The translations under genes were made by a program, and so were the position numbers. The notes beneath the pieces were generated by a model. That model saw nothing but the letters and a program-made list of their open reading frames with translations. It made no database searches and was not told the DNA's origin. From the NCBI GenBank assembly GCA_959599635.1, contig CAUGJN010000122.1:1-5794 (forward strand): 5,794 bases of DNA, in the 5' to 3' direction. Below, in pieces: positions 1-4,819 of this stretch (its first letter is position 1; each line of letters begins with the position of its first letter). The stretch is from an uncultured Collinsella sp. (lineage in GTDB: Bacteria > Actinomycetota > Coriobacteriia > Coriobacteriales > Coriobacteriaceae).

Positions 1-44
1 CCATTTCCCGATGTCCAAGAAATGGGAGGCAGTTCACTGTCCCC
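1..44. repeat. Partial intergenic hairpin element with a GGGGACAG core (cut by window edge)
   Basis: Bases 1-7 pair perfectly with 19-25 (CCATTTC / GAAATGG), leaving an 11-base loop, and G26 could extend the stem past the window edge. A second small dyad follows (30-33 with 36-39, CAGT/ACTG), and then CTGTCCCC at 37-44. The same octamer and its complement appear in both arms of the large inverted repeat at 4020-4090, which suggests that both belong to related families of dispersed palindromic repeats. It lies downstream of the kinase-like gene. It could also serve as a weak terminator for that gene, but there is no clean T-run. Calling it a dispersed repeat is inference, because only one partial copy is visible. 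Confidence 0.4.
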
Positions 45-73
45 TTTGTGGTGGTTTTCTCGGTCGGTTGCGG

Positions 74-697
74 TTAGCCTTCGAGCTGCGCCACCTTGTA
101 GCGGTAGGCAGCGGCGATGACGTCTTTACAGCCCTCGCGTCCCAGCTTGGCGCGGTTGACGACGATATCCTTACCGCTCGTCATCTTCCACTTGCCGGCG
201 CTGTAGCGCTTGTAGAATGCCTCGCGCGCCTTCTGCTGCTGTTTGACCAGCTTGGCGCCCTTCTTTTTGTTGAGGCCACGCTTCTTGCGCACAATCTCGA
301 CGCGGTCCTCAAAGGGAGCGGTCACCAACACGGCAATGTGGTTGGGATTATTGCGCAGCAGATAATCGGACAGACGACCCTCGATAATGCAGCTCTCGGT
401 CTCGCCCAGGTCCAAAATCACCTGGCTCATCTTCTGGAACAGCTTGTCCGAATACGAACGCACATCGTAGCGGTCGGGCAAAAAAGCCATGTTCTCCACG
501 GCCAGACGCTCGTCGTAGGCGGCCATCTTGTCGAGCGACTCGCCCGCACGCAGCGACGCACGCACCAGCAGCTCGTTATCGTACAGCGGAATCCCCAGCT
601 CGTCGGCAAGCATGCGGCCAATCTCATGGCCCTCGGCGCCAAAATCGCGCGCGATGGTAATGACCACAGGATTCTTCTTATTCTCCAGATCGCTCAT
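74..697 (-). CDS. Cytidylate kinase-like family protein
   Basis: This 207-residue protein resembles the cytidylate kinase-like family (Cytidylate_kin2 type), small P-loop NMP-kinase relatives common in Firmicutes and Actinobacteria. Their substrate is mostly unproven. Residues 11-40 show the family's N-terminal pattern: a hydrophobic strand (VVITIARDFG), a glycine-rich turn (FGAEGHEIG, 19-27) and GIPLYDNELL (35-44). The turn is usually FGSGG-REIG in relatives. It lacks the lysine of a classical Walker A motif, as is common in this family. CIIEGRLSDYLL (103-114) matches the second conserved strand, and the Arg/Lys-rich 131-166 stretch ends in FYKRYSAGKW, resembling the lid and LID-arginine region. 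The ATG has AAAGGA six bases upstream. It lies 188 bases after the transporter operon and may be transcribed separately. It is probably cytoplasmic. The family call is fairly secure; the enzymatic role is unknown. Confidence 0.85.
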   Translation of the reverse strand: MSDLENKKNPVVITIARDFGAEGHEIGRMLADELGIPLYDNELLVRASLRAGESLDKMAAYDERLAVENMAFLPDRYDVRSYSDKLFQKMSQVILDLGETESCIIEGRLSDYLLRNNPNHIAVLVTAPFEDRVEIVRKKRGLNKKKGAKLVKQQQKAREAFYKRYSAGKWKMTSGKDIVVNRAKLGREGCKDVIAAAYRYKVAQLEG

Positions 698-754
698 CGC
701 GATTCCTTTCTCTGTGTGGCAAAGGGGCTACGACAAAGGGGCAATTCCTTTGCC
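698..754 (-). promoter_or_regulatory. Leader of the kinase-like gene with alternative hairpins around the ribosome-binding site
   Basis: In the minus-strand transcript, GGCAAAGG (754-747) can pair perfectly with CCTTTGCC (725-718). Its CAAAGG core (752-747) can instead pair with a nearer CCTTTG (740-735). The same downstream CCTTT (725-721) is also complementary to the AAAGG of the real ribosome-binding site (709-705). The leader carries AAAGGAAT twice (751-744 and 709-702) and a 9-base direct repeat CAAAGGGGC on the plus strand (720-728 and 734-742). The pairings are read from the sequence. That they control translation is inference; no known riboswitch is recognised. Confidence 0.3.
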
Positions 755-779
755 GCATTCTTATTCCCACCATACCGTA

Positions 780-885
780 CCTGGGTTTTCCTGGTGCCCA
801 AGATTGGCCTGAAAGAGGAGCGACGCGTACTTTGGTACGCGAGCGACGGTTTGAAGGCCAAGGTTGGGTGCCAGGGAAAGCCAGG
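780..885. repeat. 106-base near-symmetrical imperfect hairpin element
   Basis: The two halves pair in one fixed register with no bulges (paired positions sum to 1665). About 34 Watson-Crick pairs form: 780-784/881-885, 786-788/877-879, 790-794/871-875, 797-801/864-868, 804-810/855-861, 813-814/851-852 and 824-830/835-841, with loop TTTG at 831-834. Four further positions (789:876, 795:870, 796:869, 815:850) are T-G on the plus strand, so an RNA of that strand would pair better. An unpaired symmetrical region carries a direct repeat GAGCGAC at 818-824 and 841-847. The element begins immediately after the final permease stop codon. There is no T-run, so it is not a normal Rho-independent terminator, although it could protect the 3' end of the operon mRNA. 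Confidence 0.6.
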
Positions 886-1524
886 CTATGCGGCCACGAT
901 GCGGCGTTGATACGCCCTCACCAGCAGCGAGATACCAAAGTTGAGCACAAAGTACATCGCAAACACCAGGCCGTAGAGCATAAGCACCTGCGACAGGTCG
1001 ATCGCATGGGCCATCACGACGTTTGCCGTGTACATGAGCTCGGCCACGTTAATGCCCGAAAGATACGAGCTGTCCTTGATGACGGTCGTGCACTGGCTAA
1101 ACAGCGCCGGGATGATCGTCTTAAACGTCTGCGGCAGAATGATGTAGCGCATGGTGGCAAAGAAGCCAAAACCCTGGCTCTGCGCTGCCTCAAACTGACC
1201 GCGCGGAATCGAGTTGAGACCGCCGCGCACAATCTCGGCCATAACGGCGCTGGTAAACAGCGTAAAGGCGATGGTCGAAATCACAATGTCCAAACCCTGC
1301 ACCGTAAAGTAGATAAACAGAATCCACAGCAGGTTCGGCGTGCAACGGAACAGCTCGATATAGGCGCTCACCAAAATACGGAACGGGCGGGGCGCATAGC
1401 TTTTAACGAGCGCCAGCACCGTGCCAAAGATGAGCGAGAAAAAGATCGACAGCGCCGAGATCTCGATTGTCTTAACAAAGCCGCCCCAAATGTAGAGCAG
1501 GTTGGTCGCGTTGAAGATTTCCAT
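886..1524 (-). CDS. Polar amino acid ABC transporter permease (second permease, GluD/GltK-like)
   Basis: This 212-residue inner-membrane permease belongs to the His/Glu/Gln/Arg family of amino acid ABC importers. Hydrophobic segments lie near residues 10-40, 50-75, 78-97 and 180-202. The cytoplasmic EAA loop that contacts the ATPase is clear at 112-131: EAAQSQGFG, then RYIILPQTFK. The length is normal for the family. It starts three bases after the stop of the preceding permease. Its ribosome-binding site AGAGGAGG (1540-1533, eight bases before ATG) lies inside the end of that gene, which suggests translational coupling. It very likely forms a heterodimeric channel with the 1528-2274 product. 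The stop codon is followed at once by the 780-885 hairpin. The family is secure; the substrate is inferred from the neighbouring binding protein. Confidence 0.93.
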   Translation of the reverse strand: MEIFNATNLLYIWGGFVKTIEISALSIFFSLIFGTVLALVKSYAPRPFRILVSAYIELFRCTPNLLWILFIYFTVQGLDIVISTIAFTLFTSAVMAEIVRGGLNSIPRGQFEAAQSQGFGFFATMRYIILPQTFKTIIPALFSQCTTVIKDSSYLSGINVAELMYTANVVMAHAIDLSQVLMLYGLVFAMYFVLNFGISLLVRAYQRRIVAA

Positions 1525-1527
1525 GCG

Positions 1528-2274
1528 CTAGGCCTCCTCTACGTTGTCGAGCCCCAGCTCGGCCAGGCTCACGCCGCGCGGACGCTCCTTGGAGCGGCGC
1601 TCGAGCCACTGCACCAGCATGGCGAGCGGAAAGCAGATGATGAAGTACATAAGGCAGCAGACGATGTATCCCTGCAGGTAACCGTACAGACTCACAAAGT
1701 TGTCGGAACGGTACATAAGGTCGCCGCCGGCCACAAGCGCCAGCACCGACGTGTTCTTGACCAGGTTGAGCGCCTGGTTACACAGCGGCGGCAGGATGAT
1801 CTTGAACGTCTGGGGCAGCACGATGTACCAGTACGCCTGCGCTCGGGTGAAGCCCTGGCTCTGGGCCGCCTCCATCTGACCGCGCGGAACCGCCTCGATA
1901 CCGGTGCGGATGACCTCCGAGATGTAGGCCGCGTGATACAGGCCCACGCCCAAGAAGCCCAGCACGAACGGCGCGATGCGCACCGGCTGGTCGGCACCGG
2001 TTATAGCTTGCAAAAACTGCGGACCGGCCATGTACATAAAGAGCACCTGCACGGGCAACGGGGTGTTCTGATAAAACTCCACGTACACGCGGCTAATACC
2101 ACGCAGCACACGCGAACGGGTGGTCGAGAACACGCCCAGCAGCGTGCCCAGCACGAGCGACAGCAACAGACCGGCAACAACCACCTGCAGCGTCACACCA
2201 AAGCCCTCCCAGAAGGGCCCCATGTTTTGGAATGTCGTCGACCAGCGGTCGGCGTCAAACAATCCTTCGAGCAT
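1528..2274 (-). CDS. Polar amino acid ABC transporter permease (first permease, GluC/GltJ-like)
   Basis: This 248-residue membrane permease comes from the same family as its downstream partner. Hydrophobic segments lie near residues 25-49, 72-90, 100-120 and 196-222. The EAA loop runs from EAAQSQGF (135-142) to YIVLPQTFK (150-158), almost identical in pattern to the partner. The C-terminal tail (about 226-248) is charged and cytoplasmic. An in-frame codon allows a start at 2343, but that would add 23 unhydrophobic residues and overlap the binding-protein gene by 44 bases. The ATG at 2274 has AAGGAAGG six bases upstream and lies 25 bases after the previous stop, so I chose it. Family and role are secure; substrate specificity is set mainly by the binding protein. 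Confidence 0.93.
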   Translation of the reverse strand: MLEGLFDADRWSTTFQNMGPFWEGFGVTLQVVVAGLLLSLVLGTLLGVFSTTRSRVLRGISRVYVEFYQNTPLPVQVLFMYMAGPQFLQAITGADQPVRIAPFVLGFLGVGLYHAAYISEVIRTGIEAVPRGQMEAAQSQGFTRAQAYWYIVLPQTFKIILPPLCNQALNLVKNTSVLALVAGGDLMYRSDNFVSLYGYLQGYIVCCLMYFIICFPLAMLVQWLERRSKERPRGVSLAELGLDNVEEA

Positions 2275-2280
2275 TTGATT

Positions 2281-2288
2281 CCTTCCTT
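2281..2288 (-). promoter_or_regulatory. Ribosome-binding site that fixes the first permease start
   Basis: AAGGAAGG on the minus strand lies six bases before the ATG at 2274, in the gap after the binding-protein stop. It supports the shorter start over the in-frame upstream one at 2343. Confidence 0.75.
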
Positions 2289-2299
2289 GGACGATGCGC

Positions 2300-3169
2300 C
2301 TATACAAGACCCCAGGTCTTGACCTCTTGGTCGAGCCAGCCATCGGCCAGGCGATCGCAGATCACCTGATCGACCACGGCCGAAAGGTCGCAGCCCTTCT
2401 TGGTCGCCACGCCGTAGCCCTGCTCGCCAAACTTGACCTCGGGCTGCAACAGCTCAACGGTCTCGTTCATGTAACCGGCCAGCGTGGAGCGGTCCATGGC
2501 AAAGACGTCGATATTGCCGGCGTCGAGGGAACTCTTGATGATGGGATAGCCGCTAAAGGCCCTAAACTCGGGCTTGCAGCTAAAGCCGTTGTCCTTGATC
2601 ATCTGCTCGATCAGGCCCTGCGTGGTAGCACCCTGGCTCACGCCAATGACCTTGCCGTCCAGATCCTCAATCGAGGTAAAGCCCGAACGCTTCTTGACCA
2701 TGAGTCCCACGTAGTCGGTACGGTACGGCGTAGAGAAATCCCAGCTCTTCTTGCGCTCGTCGGTAATGGTGTAGGTCGCCGCGACCACATCGAGCTGGCC
2801 GTTATCGATCAGCGGGCCGCGCGTCTTGGGCGTTACGTCGGTAAACTCGACAAGCTCCTGGGCGCGGGCCTCCTTGTAGCTCACGCCAAAGACGGCAGCG
2901 GCGATCTGGTAGCACAAATCGACTTCCATGCCCTCAAAGCGGCCCTTGGCGGTGTCGTAATAGCCGTAGCCGGGAACGTCCTTCTTAACGCCGGCATTCA
3001 GATGGCCACGCGACTTAATGGCCGCAAGCTTGGACCCCTTGTCGGAACCCTCGCCGCTGGTGGAGTTGCCGCAACCGGTAAGCGCGGCCCCCGTCAGCGC
3101 AAGCATACCGGCACCCGCCAGCTGCAAAAAGTGACGGCGCGACACGGCCGCCCTCGTCATATCCGTCAT
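2300..3169 (-). CDS. Amino acid ABC transporter substrate-binding lipoprotein (PEB1/GluB-like, Tat-type signal)
   Basis: This 289-residue periplasmic-type binding protein is anchored as a lipoprotein. The signal has a twin-arginine motif SRRHFLQ (10-16), a hydrophobic core and a lipobox LTGC with Cys33, which suggests Tat export followed by lipidation. The mature part follows the family-3 solute-binding pattern: GVKKDVPGYG (60-69), KTRGPLIDNGQLD (115-127), ATYTITDERK (131-140), FSTPY (145-149), IGVSQGATT (175-183), DVFAMDRS (221-228) and a terminal WGLV. These blocks closely resemble the Campylobacter aspartate/glutamate-binding PEB1, so an acidic amino acid or glutamine is the likely ligand. 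In-frame starts are GTG 3178, ATG 3175 and ATG 3169. I prefer 3169 because GGTGAT, four bases upstream, complements the 16S rRNA tail; 3178 remains possible. It sits between the ATPase and permease genes of one operon. Confidence 0.92.
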   Translation of the reverse strand: MTDMTRAAVSRRHFLQLAGAGMLALTGAALTGCGNSTSGEGSDKGSKLAAIKSRGHLNAGVKKDVPGYGYYDTAKGRFEGMEVDLCYQIAAAVFGVSYKEARAQELVEFTDVTPKTRGPLIDNGQLDVVAATYTITDERKKSWDFSTPYRTDYVGLMVKKRSGFTSIEDLDGKVIGVSQGATTQGLIEQMIKDNGFSCKPEFRAFSGYPIIKSSLDAGNIDVFAMDRSTLAGYMNETVELLQPEVKFGEQGYGVATKKGCDLSAVVDQVICDRLADGWLDQEVKTWGLV

Positions 3170-3173
3170 GTCC

Positions 3174-3179
3174 ATCACC
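3174..3179 (-). promoter_or_regulatory. Atypical ribosome-binding site of the binding-protein gene
   Basis: GGTGAT matches the downstream part of the extended Shine-Dalgarno consensus (GGAGGTGAT), with four bases to the ATG at 3169. It overlaps the alternative GTG (3178) and ATG (3175) starts and lies just after the ATPase stop (3184-3186). No stronger site precedes the longer starts. Confidence 0.4.
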
Positions 3180-3183
3180 GCGC

Positions 3184-3915
3184 CTAGTGCAGAATCTTGG
3201 ACAGGAACTCGCGGCAGCGCGGGTTCTCGGGGTTATCGAAGAAGTGCTCGGGCGTGCCCTCCTCCAGGATGCGGCCGTCCTCCATAAAGATGACGCGGTC
3301 GGCCACCTGGCGCGCAAAGCCCATCTCGTGCGTCACGCAGATCATGGTGATGTCCTCCTGCGCGAGCTCAATCATAACGTCCAGAACCTCCTGGACCATC
3401 TCGGGGTCGAGTGCCGAGGTCGGCTCGTCAAACAGGATGATGGGCTGCTTGGTGCACAGGGCACGGGCGATGGCGATGCGCTGCTGCTGACCACCCGAAA
3501 GGTTCTGCGGATACTCGCCGGCCTTATGCGCCATACCGACGCGCTTGAGCGCGGCGATGGCGATCTCGGTCGCCTCCTCCTTGCTCTTCTTTTGTAGCTT
3601 GATGGGCGCGAGCGTCAGGTTGCCGAGCACCGTCATGTTGGGATACAGGTTGAACTGCTGGAACACCATGGAACTATACTTGCGAGCCATCTCCAGGTGG
3701 TTCTTTTTGGTGAGCGGCGTACCGTCGATGACGACCTCGCCCGACGTAGGCTCCTCCAGATAGTCGACGCATCGGATGAGCGTCGACTTGCCCGAGCCGG
3801 AAGGCCCGATCATTACGAGCTTCTCGCCGCGCTTGACGGTGAGGTTGATATCTTTGAGCACATGCAGGTCGCCAAAGTACTTGTTGAGATGCTTGATCTC
3901 GATCATGTCTGCCAT
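3184..3915 (-). CDS. Polar amino acid ABC transporter ATP-binding protein (GlnQ/GluA-like)
   Basis: This 243-residue cytoplasmic ATPase energises the importer. All ABC motifs are intact: Walker A GPSGSGKS (37-44), Q-loop Gln86 in VFQQFNLYPNMTV, signature LSGGQQQR (139-146), Walker B IILFDEP (159-165), D-loop SALD (167-170) and switch His196 in VTHEMGFA. The VFQQFNL and THEMGFA wording is typical of the polar amino acid subfamily, and the length is normal for GlnQ/GltL. The start ATG has GGGAAGGG six bases upstream. It is the first gene of the four-gene operon, followed by the binding protein and two permeases, the same order as gluABCD of Corynebacterium. A candidate promoter lies about 40 bases upstream. 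No separate regulatory domain is present. Confidence in function is high; cargo is inferred from the neighbour. Confidence 0.96.
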   Translation of the reverse strand: MADMIEIKHLNKYFGDLHVLKDINLTVKRGEKLVMIGPSGSGKSTLIRCVDYLEEPTSGEVVIDGTPLTKKNHLEMARKYSSMVFQQFNLYPNMTVLGNLTLAPIKLQKKSKEEATEIAIAALKRVGMAHKAGEYPQNLSGGQQQRIAIARALCTKQPIILFDEPTSALDPEMVQEVLDVMIELAQEDITMICVTHEMGFARQVADRVIFMEDGRILEEGTPEHFFDNPENPRCREFLSKILH

Positions 3916-3950
3916 GAATGTCCCTTCCCTGCGTTTACACGAGTTGAACT

Positions 3951-3979
3951 ATTGTACGGAAAGAACCACGTTTCCGCAG
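3951..3979 (-). promoter_or_regulatory. Candidate promoter of the amino acid importer operon
   Basis: TACAAT (3956-3951 on the minus strand) is a good -10 box, which would give a leader of about 30 bases before the ATPase gene. The -35 position at 17-base spacing (CTGCGG, 3979-3974) is poor. Two similar stretches containing GGTTCTTT (minus strand, 3967-3960 and 4005-3998) lie 38 bases apart around it and could be operator sites. This rests on motif appearance only. Confidence 0.35.
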
Positions 3980-4019
3980 CCCACACTACATTCCCGTAAA
4001 GAACCCGCAATCTTCCACC

Positions 4020-4090
4020 CACTCATTGGGGACAGACTTAAATGAGTACCCAATGAGTGAGCGCTCATTTAAGTCTGTCCCCAATGAGTG
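4020..4090. repeat. Perfect 27-bp inverted repeat (REPIN-like palindromic element)
   Basis: Left arm 4020-4046 and right arm 4064-4090 are perfect reverse complements. Their core is GGGGACAGACTTAAATGAG, and they are separated by a 17-base spacer. The spacer carries a third CCAATGAGTG (4050-4059), directly repeated at 4081-4090, and overlaps a 10-bp palindrome TGAGCGCTCA (4058-4067). No T-run follows on either strand, so it is not a simple terminator. The layout, two inverted copies of a conserved sequence between genes, fits REP doublets that are moved by RAYT-type transposases elsewhere. No transposase is present here, and membership of a dispersed family is inference. Confidence 0.65.
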
Positions 4091-4097
4091 CCCCACC

Positions 4098-4130
4098 AAA
4101 AAGGGGCACGACCATGACGGCCACGCCCCT
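4098..4130 (-). terminator. Rho-independent terminator for the foldase-yqeY-family transcript
   Basis: On the minus strand, AGGGGC (4130-4125) pairs with GCCCCT (4107-4102), and the stem continues inward through 4124-4119 and 4113-4108 with three G-U wobbles around a 5-base loop. A T5 run (4102-4098) follows at once. The wobble positions are A-C mismatches on the plus strand, so the structure works only for leftward transcription. It lies about 190 bases after the yqeY-family stop and would separate that operon from the importer operon. A second stem (4088-4094 with 4103-4109) overlaps and competes with it. Confidence 0.65.
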
Positions 4131-4178
4131 CAAGACCTGAAAATAATACAACCGCCCTTGTTGAGCATAAGTCAGCGA

Positions 4179-4277
4179 AAACCCGTACACGCGAGCAAGG
4201 TGACGTGAAATGAAAGGGCGCAGACCTTATGGTCGCGCCCTTGAAATTGAACGTCAGATTGCCGTGTGTACGGGTTT
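4179..4277. other. Nested 99-base hairpin of unknown function (possible structured RNA)
   Basis: Four stacked stems share one axis: 4179-4193/4263-4277 (14 pairs plus one G-T), 4195-4198/4259-4262, 4201-4206/4251-4256, and 4214-4226/4231-4242 (12 pairs with A4222 bulged) capped by TTAT. In total about 36 Watson-Crick pairs form. An internal loop carries near-identical strands, GAAATGA (4207-4213) and GAAATTGA (4243-4250). The single wobble G4191-T4265 pairs only in plus-strand RNA. On the minus strand it would sit in the 3' untranslated region of the yqeY-family gene, upstream of the terminator. I do not recognise a known RNA family, and no convincing promoter was seen on the plus strand. Confidence 0.5.
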
Positions 4278-4289
4278 GCAGCGTCGAGC

Positions 4290-4319
4290 CGTTACGCGGT
4301 TTGGTAAAACCGCGTAACG
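4290..4319. other. Perfect 13-bp hairpin just after the yqeY-family stop codon
   Basis: Arms 4290-4302 and 4307-4319 (CGTTACGCGGTTT and its exact complement) enclose a 4-base loop, two bases past the TAA of the upstream gene. There is no T-run on the minus strand after it, so it is not a canonical intrinsic terminator. It may stabilise the mRNA 3' end, act as a protein-binding palindrome, or form one unit with the larger hairpin at 4179-4277. The pairing is certain; the role is not known. Confidence 0.6.
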
Positions 4320-4321
4320 AA

Positions 4322-4765
4322 TTACGCCAGCTTTGCGCCGACGATCTTTGCCGCGGCCGGCTTATCGAAGTTGCCGCCGGTGGCCTTGCCGAGTGCTCCC
4401 ATGACCTGGCCCATCTGCTTCTTGGACGTGGCGCCCAGCTCGGCGATGACCTGCTCAATCAGAGCCTCGAGCTCCTCGCCCGAAACCTGCGCGGGCAGCA
4501 GGCTCTTCAGAATCTTGACCTGCTCGGTCAGGTTGTCGGTACGCTCCTGGTCGGTGCCGGCCTTGATGGACATCTCCAGCGTCTCGCTCGTCTGCTTGAT
4601 CAGACGCTTGATCATGCTGTTGACGTCTTCCTCGGTCACATCGCGGCGCTCGTTGACCTCGATGTTCTTCACCTCGGCCTTGACCTGGCGAATGATGGAC
4701 AGGCGAACCTTGTCCTTGGCCTTCATGGCGGCGATCATTTCCTGCTGCAGCTCTTCGTTGGTCAT
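4322..4765 (-). CDS. yqeY: GatB/YqeY domain-containing protein
   Basis: This 147-residue protein has the usual length of the YqeY family, stand-alone relatives of the C-terminal tRNA-binding domain of amidotransferase subunit GatB. Their exact role is unsettled. An N-terminal helical half (1-70, charged, with MKAKDKVRLSIIRQVKAEVKN at about 14-34) leads to the conserved linker LKSLLPAQVS (87-96). The C-terminal GatB-like part is GATSKKQMGQVMGAL (111-125), then a Gly-rich turn and a final VGAKL. An in-frame start at 4801 would add 12 residues. I chose the ATG at 4765 because GAGGAGGA (4780-4773) stands seven bases upstream. It follows the foldase gene by 54 bases, probably in one operon, and is followed by several hairpins and a terminator. 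It is a soluble cytoplasmic protein. Confidence 0.92.
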   Translation of the reverse strand: MTNEELQQEMIAAMKAKDKVRLSIIRQVKAEVKNIEVNERRDVTEEDVNSMIKRLIKQTSETLEMSIKAGTDQERTDNLTEQVKILKSLLPAQVSGEELEALIEQVIAELGATSKKQMGQVMGALGKATGGNFDKPAAAKIVGAKLA

Positions 4766-4788
4766 CTGCAAATCCTCCTCAATAGCGT

Positions 4789-4814
4789 GGACGGCACTCA
4801 CGCGAGCGCCGCCC
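4789..4814 (-). other. Intercistronic hairpin between the foldase and yqeY-family genes
   Basis: Positions 4804-4814 and 4789-4799 form an 11-bp stem with loop GCGT in minus-strand RNA, including two G-U wobbles that are A-C mismatches on the other strand. It follows the foldase stop by about five bases and ends nine bases before the yqeY-family ribosome-binding site. No T-run follows, so it could adjust mRNA stability or partial readthrough between the genes. Confidence 0.45.
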
Positions 4815-4819
4815 CATGA

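Noticed and set aside
11..910. 299-codon open frame on the plus strand
   Set aside because: It crosses the kinase-like gene in antisense and runs through two repeat elements; no family resemblance.
832..2322. 496-codon open frame on the plus strand
   Set aside because: It lies antisense to both permease genes, which have clear EAA loops, ribosome-binding sites and operon spacing. Its composition (rich in His, Arg, Gln) is typical of a shadow frame in GC-rich coding DNA.
2294..3187. 297-codon open frame on the plus strand
   Set aside because: It is the antisense shadow of the binding lipoprotein gene and shows no recognisable domain.
4020..4130. CRISPR-like repeats
   Set aside because: The repeated sequence is inverted, with only one short spacer and no regular series of direct repeats.
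4141..4178. TATTAT/TAATAC promoter-like boxes
   Set aside because: Neither strand has a matching -35 box at normal spacing, so a promoter is not supported.
4026..4208. Short plus-strand open frame of 60 codons
   Set aside because: It begins inside the 27-bp inverted repeat and has no good ribosome-binding site or recognisable product.
4214..4242. Apical hairpin of the 99-base element as the main terminator of the yqeY-family transcript
   Set aside because: The T-tract after it on the minus strand (TTTCATTTC) is interrupted, and a cleaner terminator with T5 follows at 4098-4130. It remains possible as a weak early stop.
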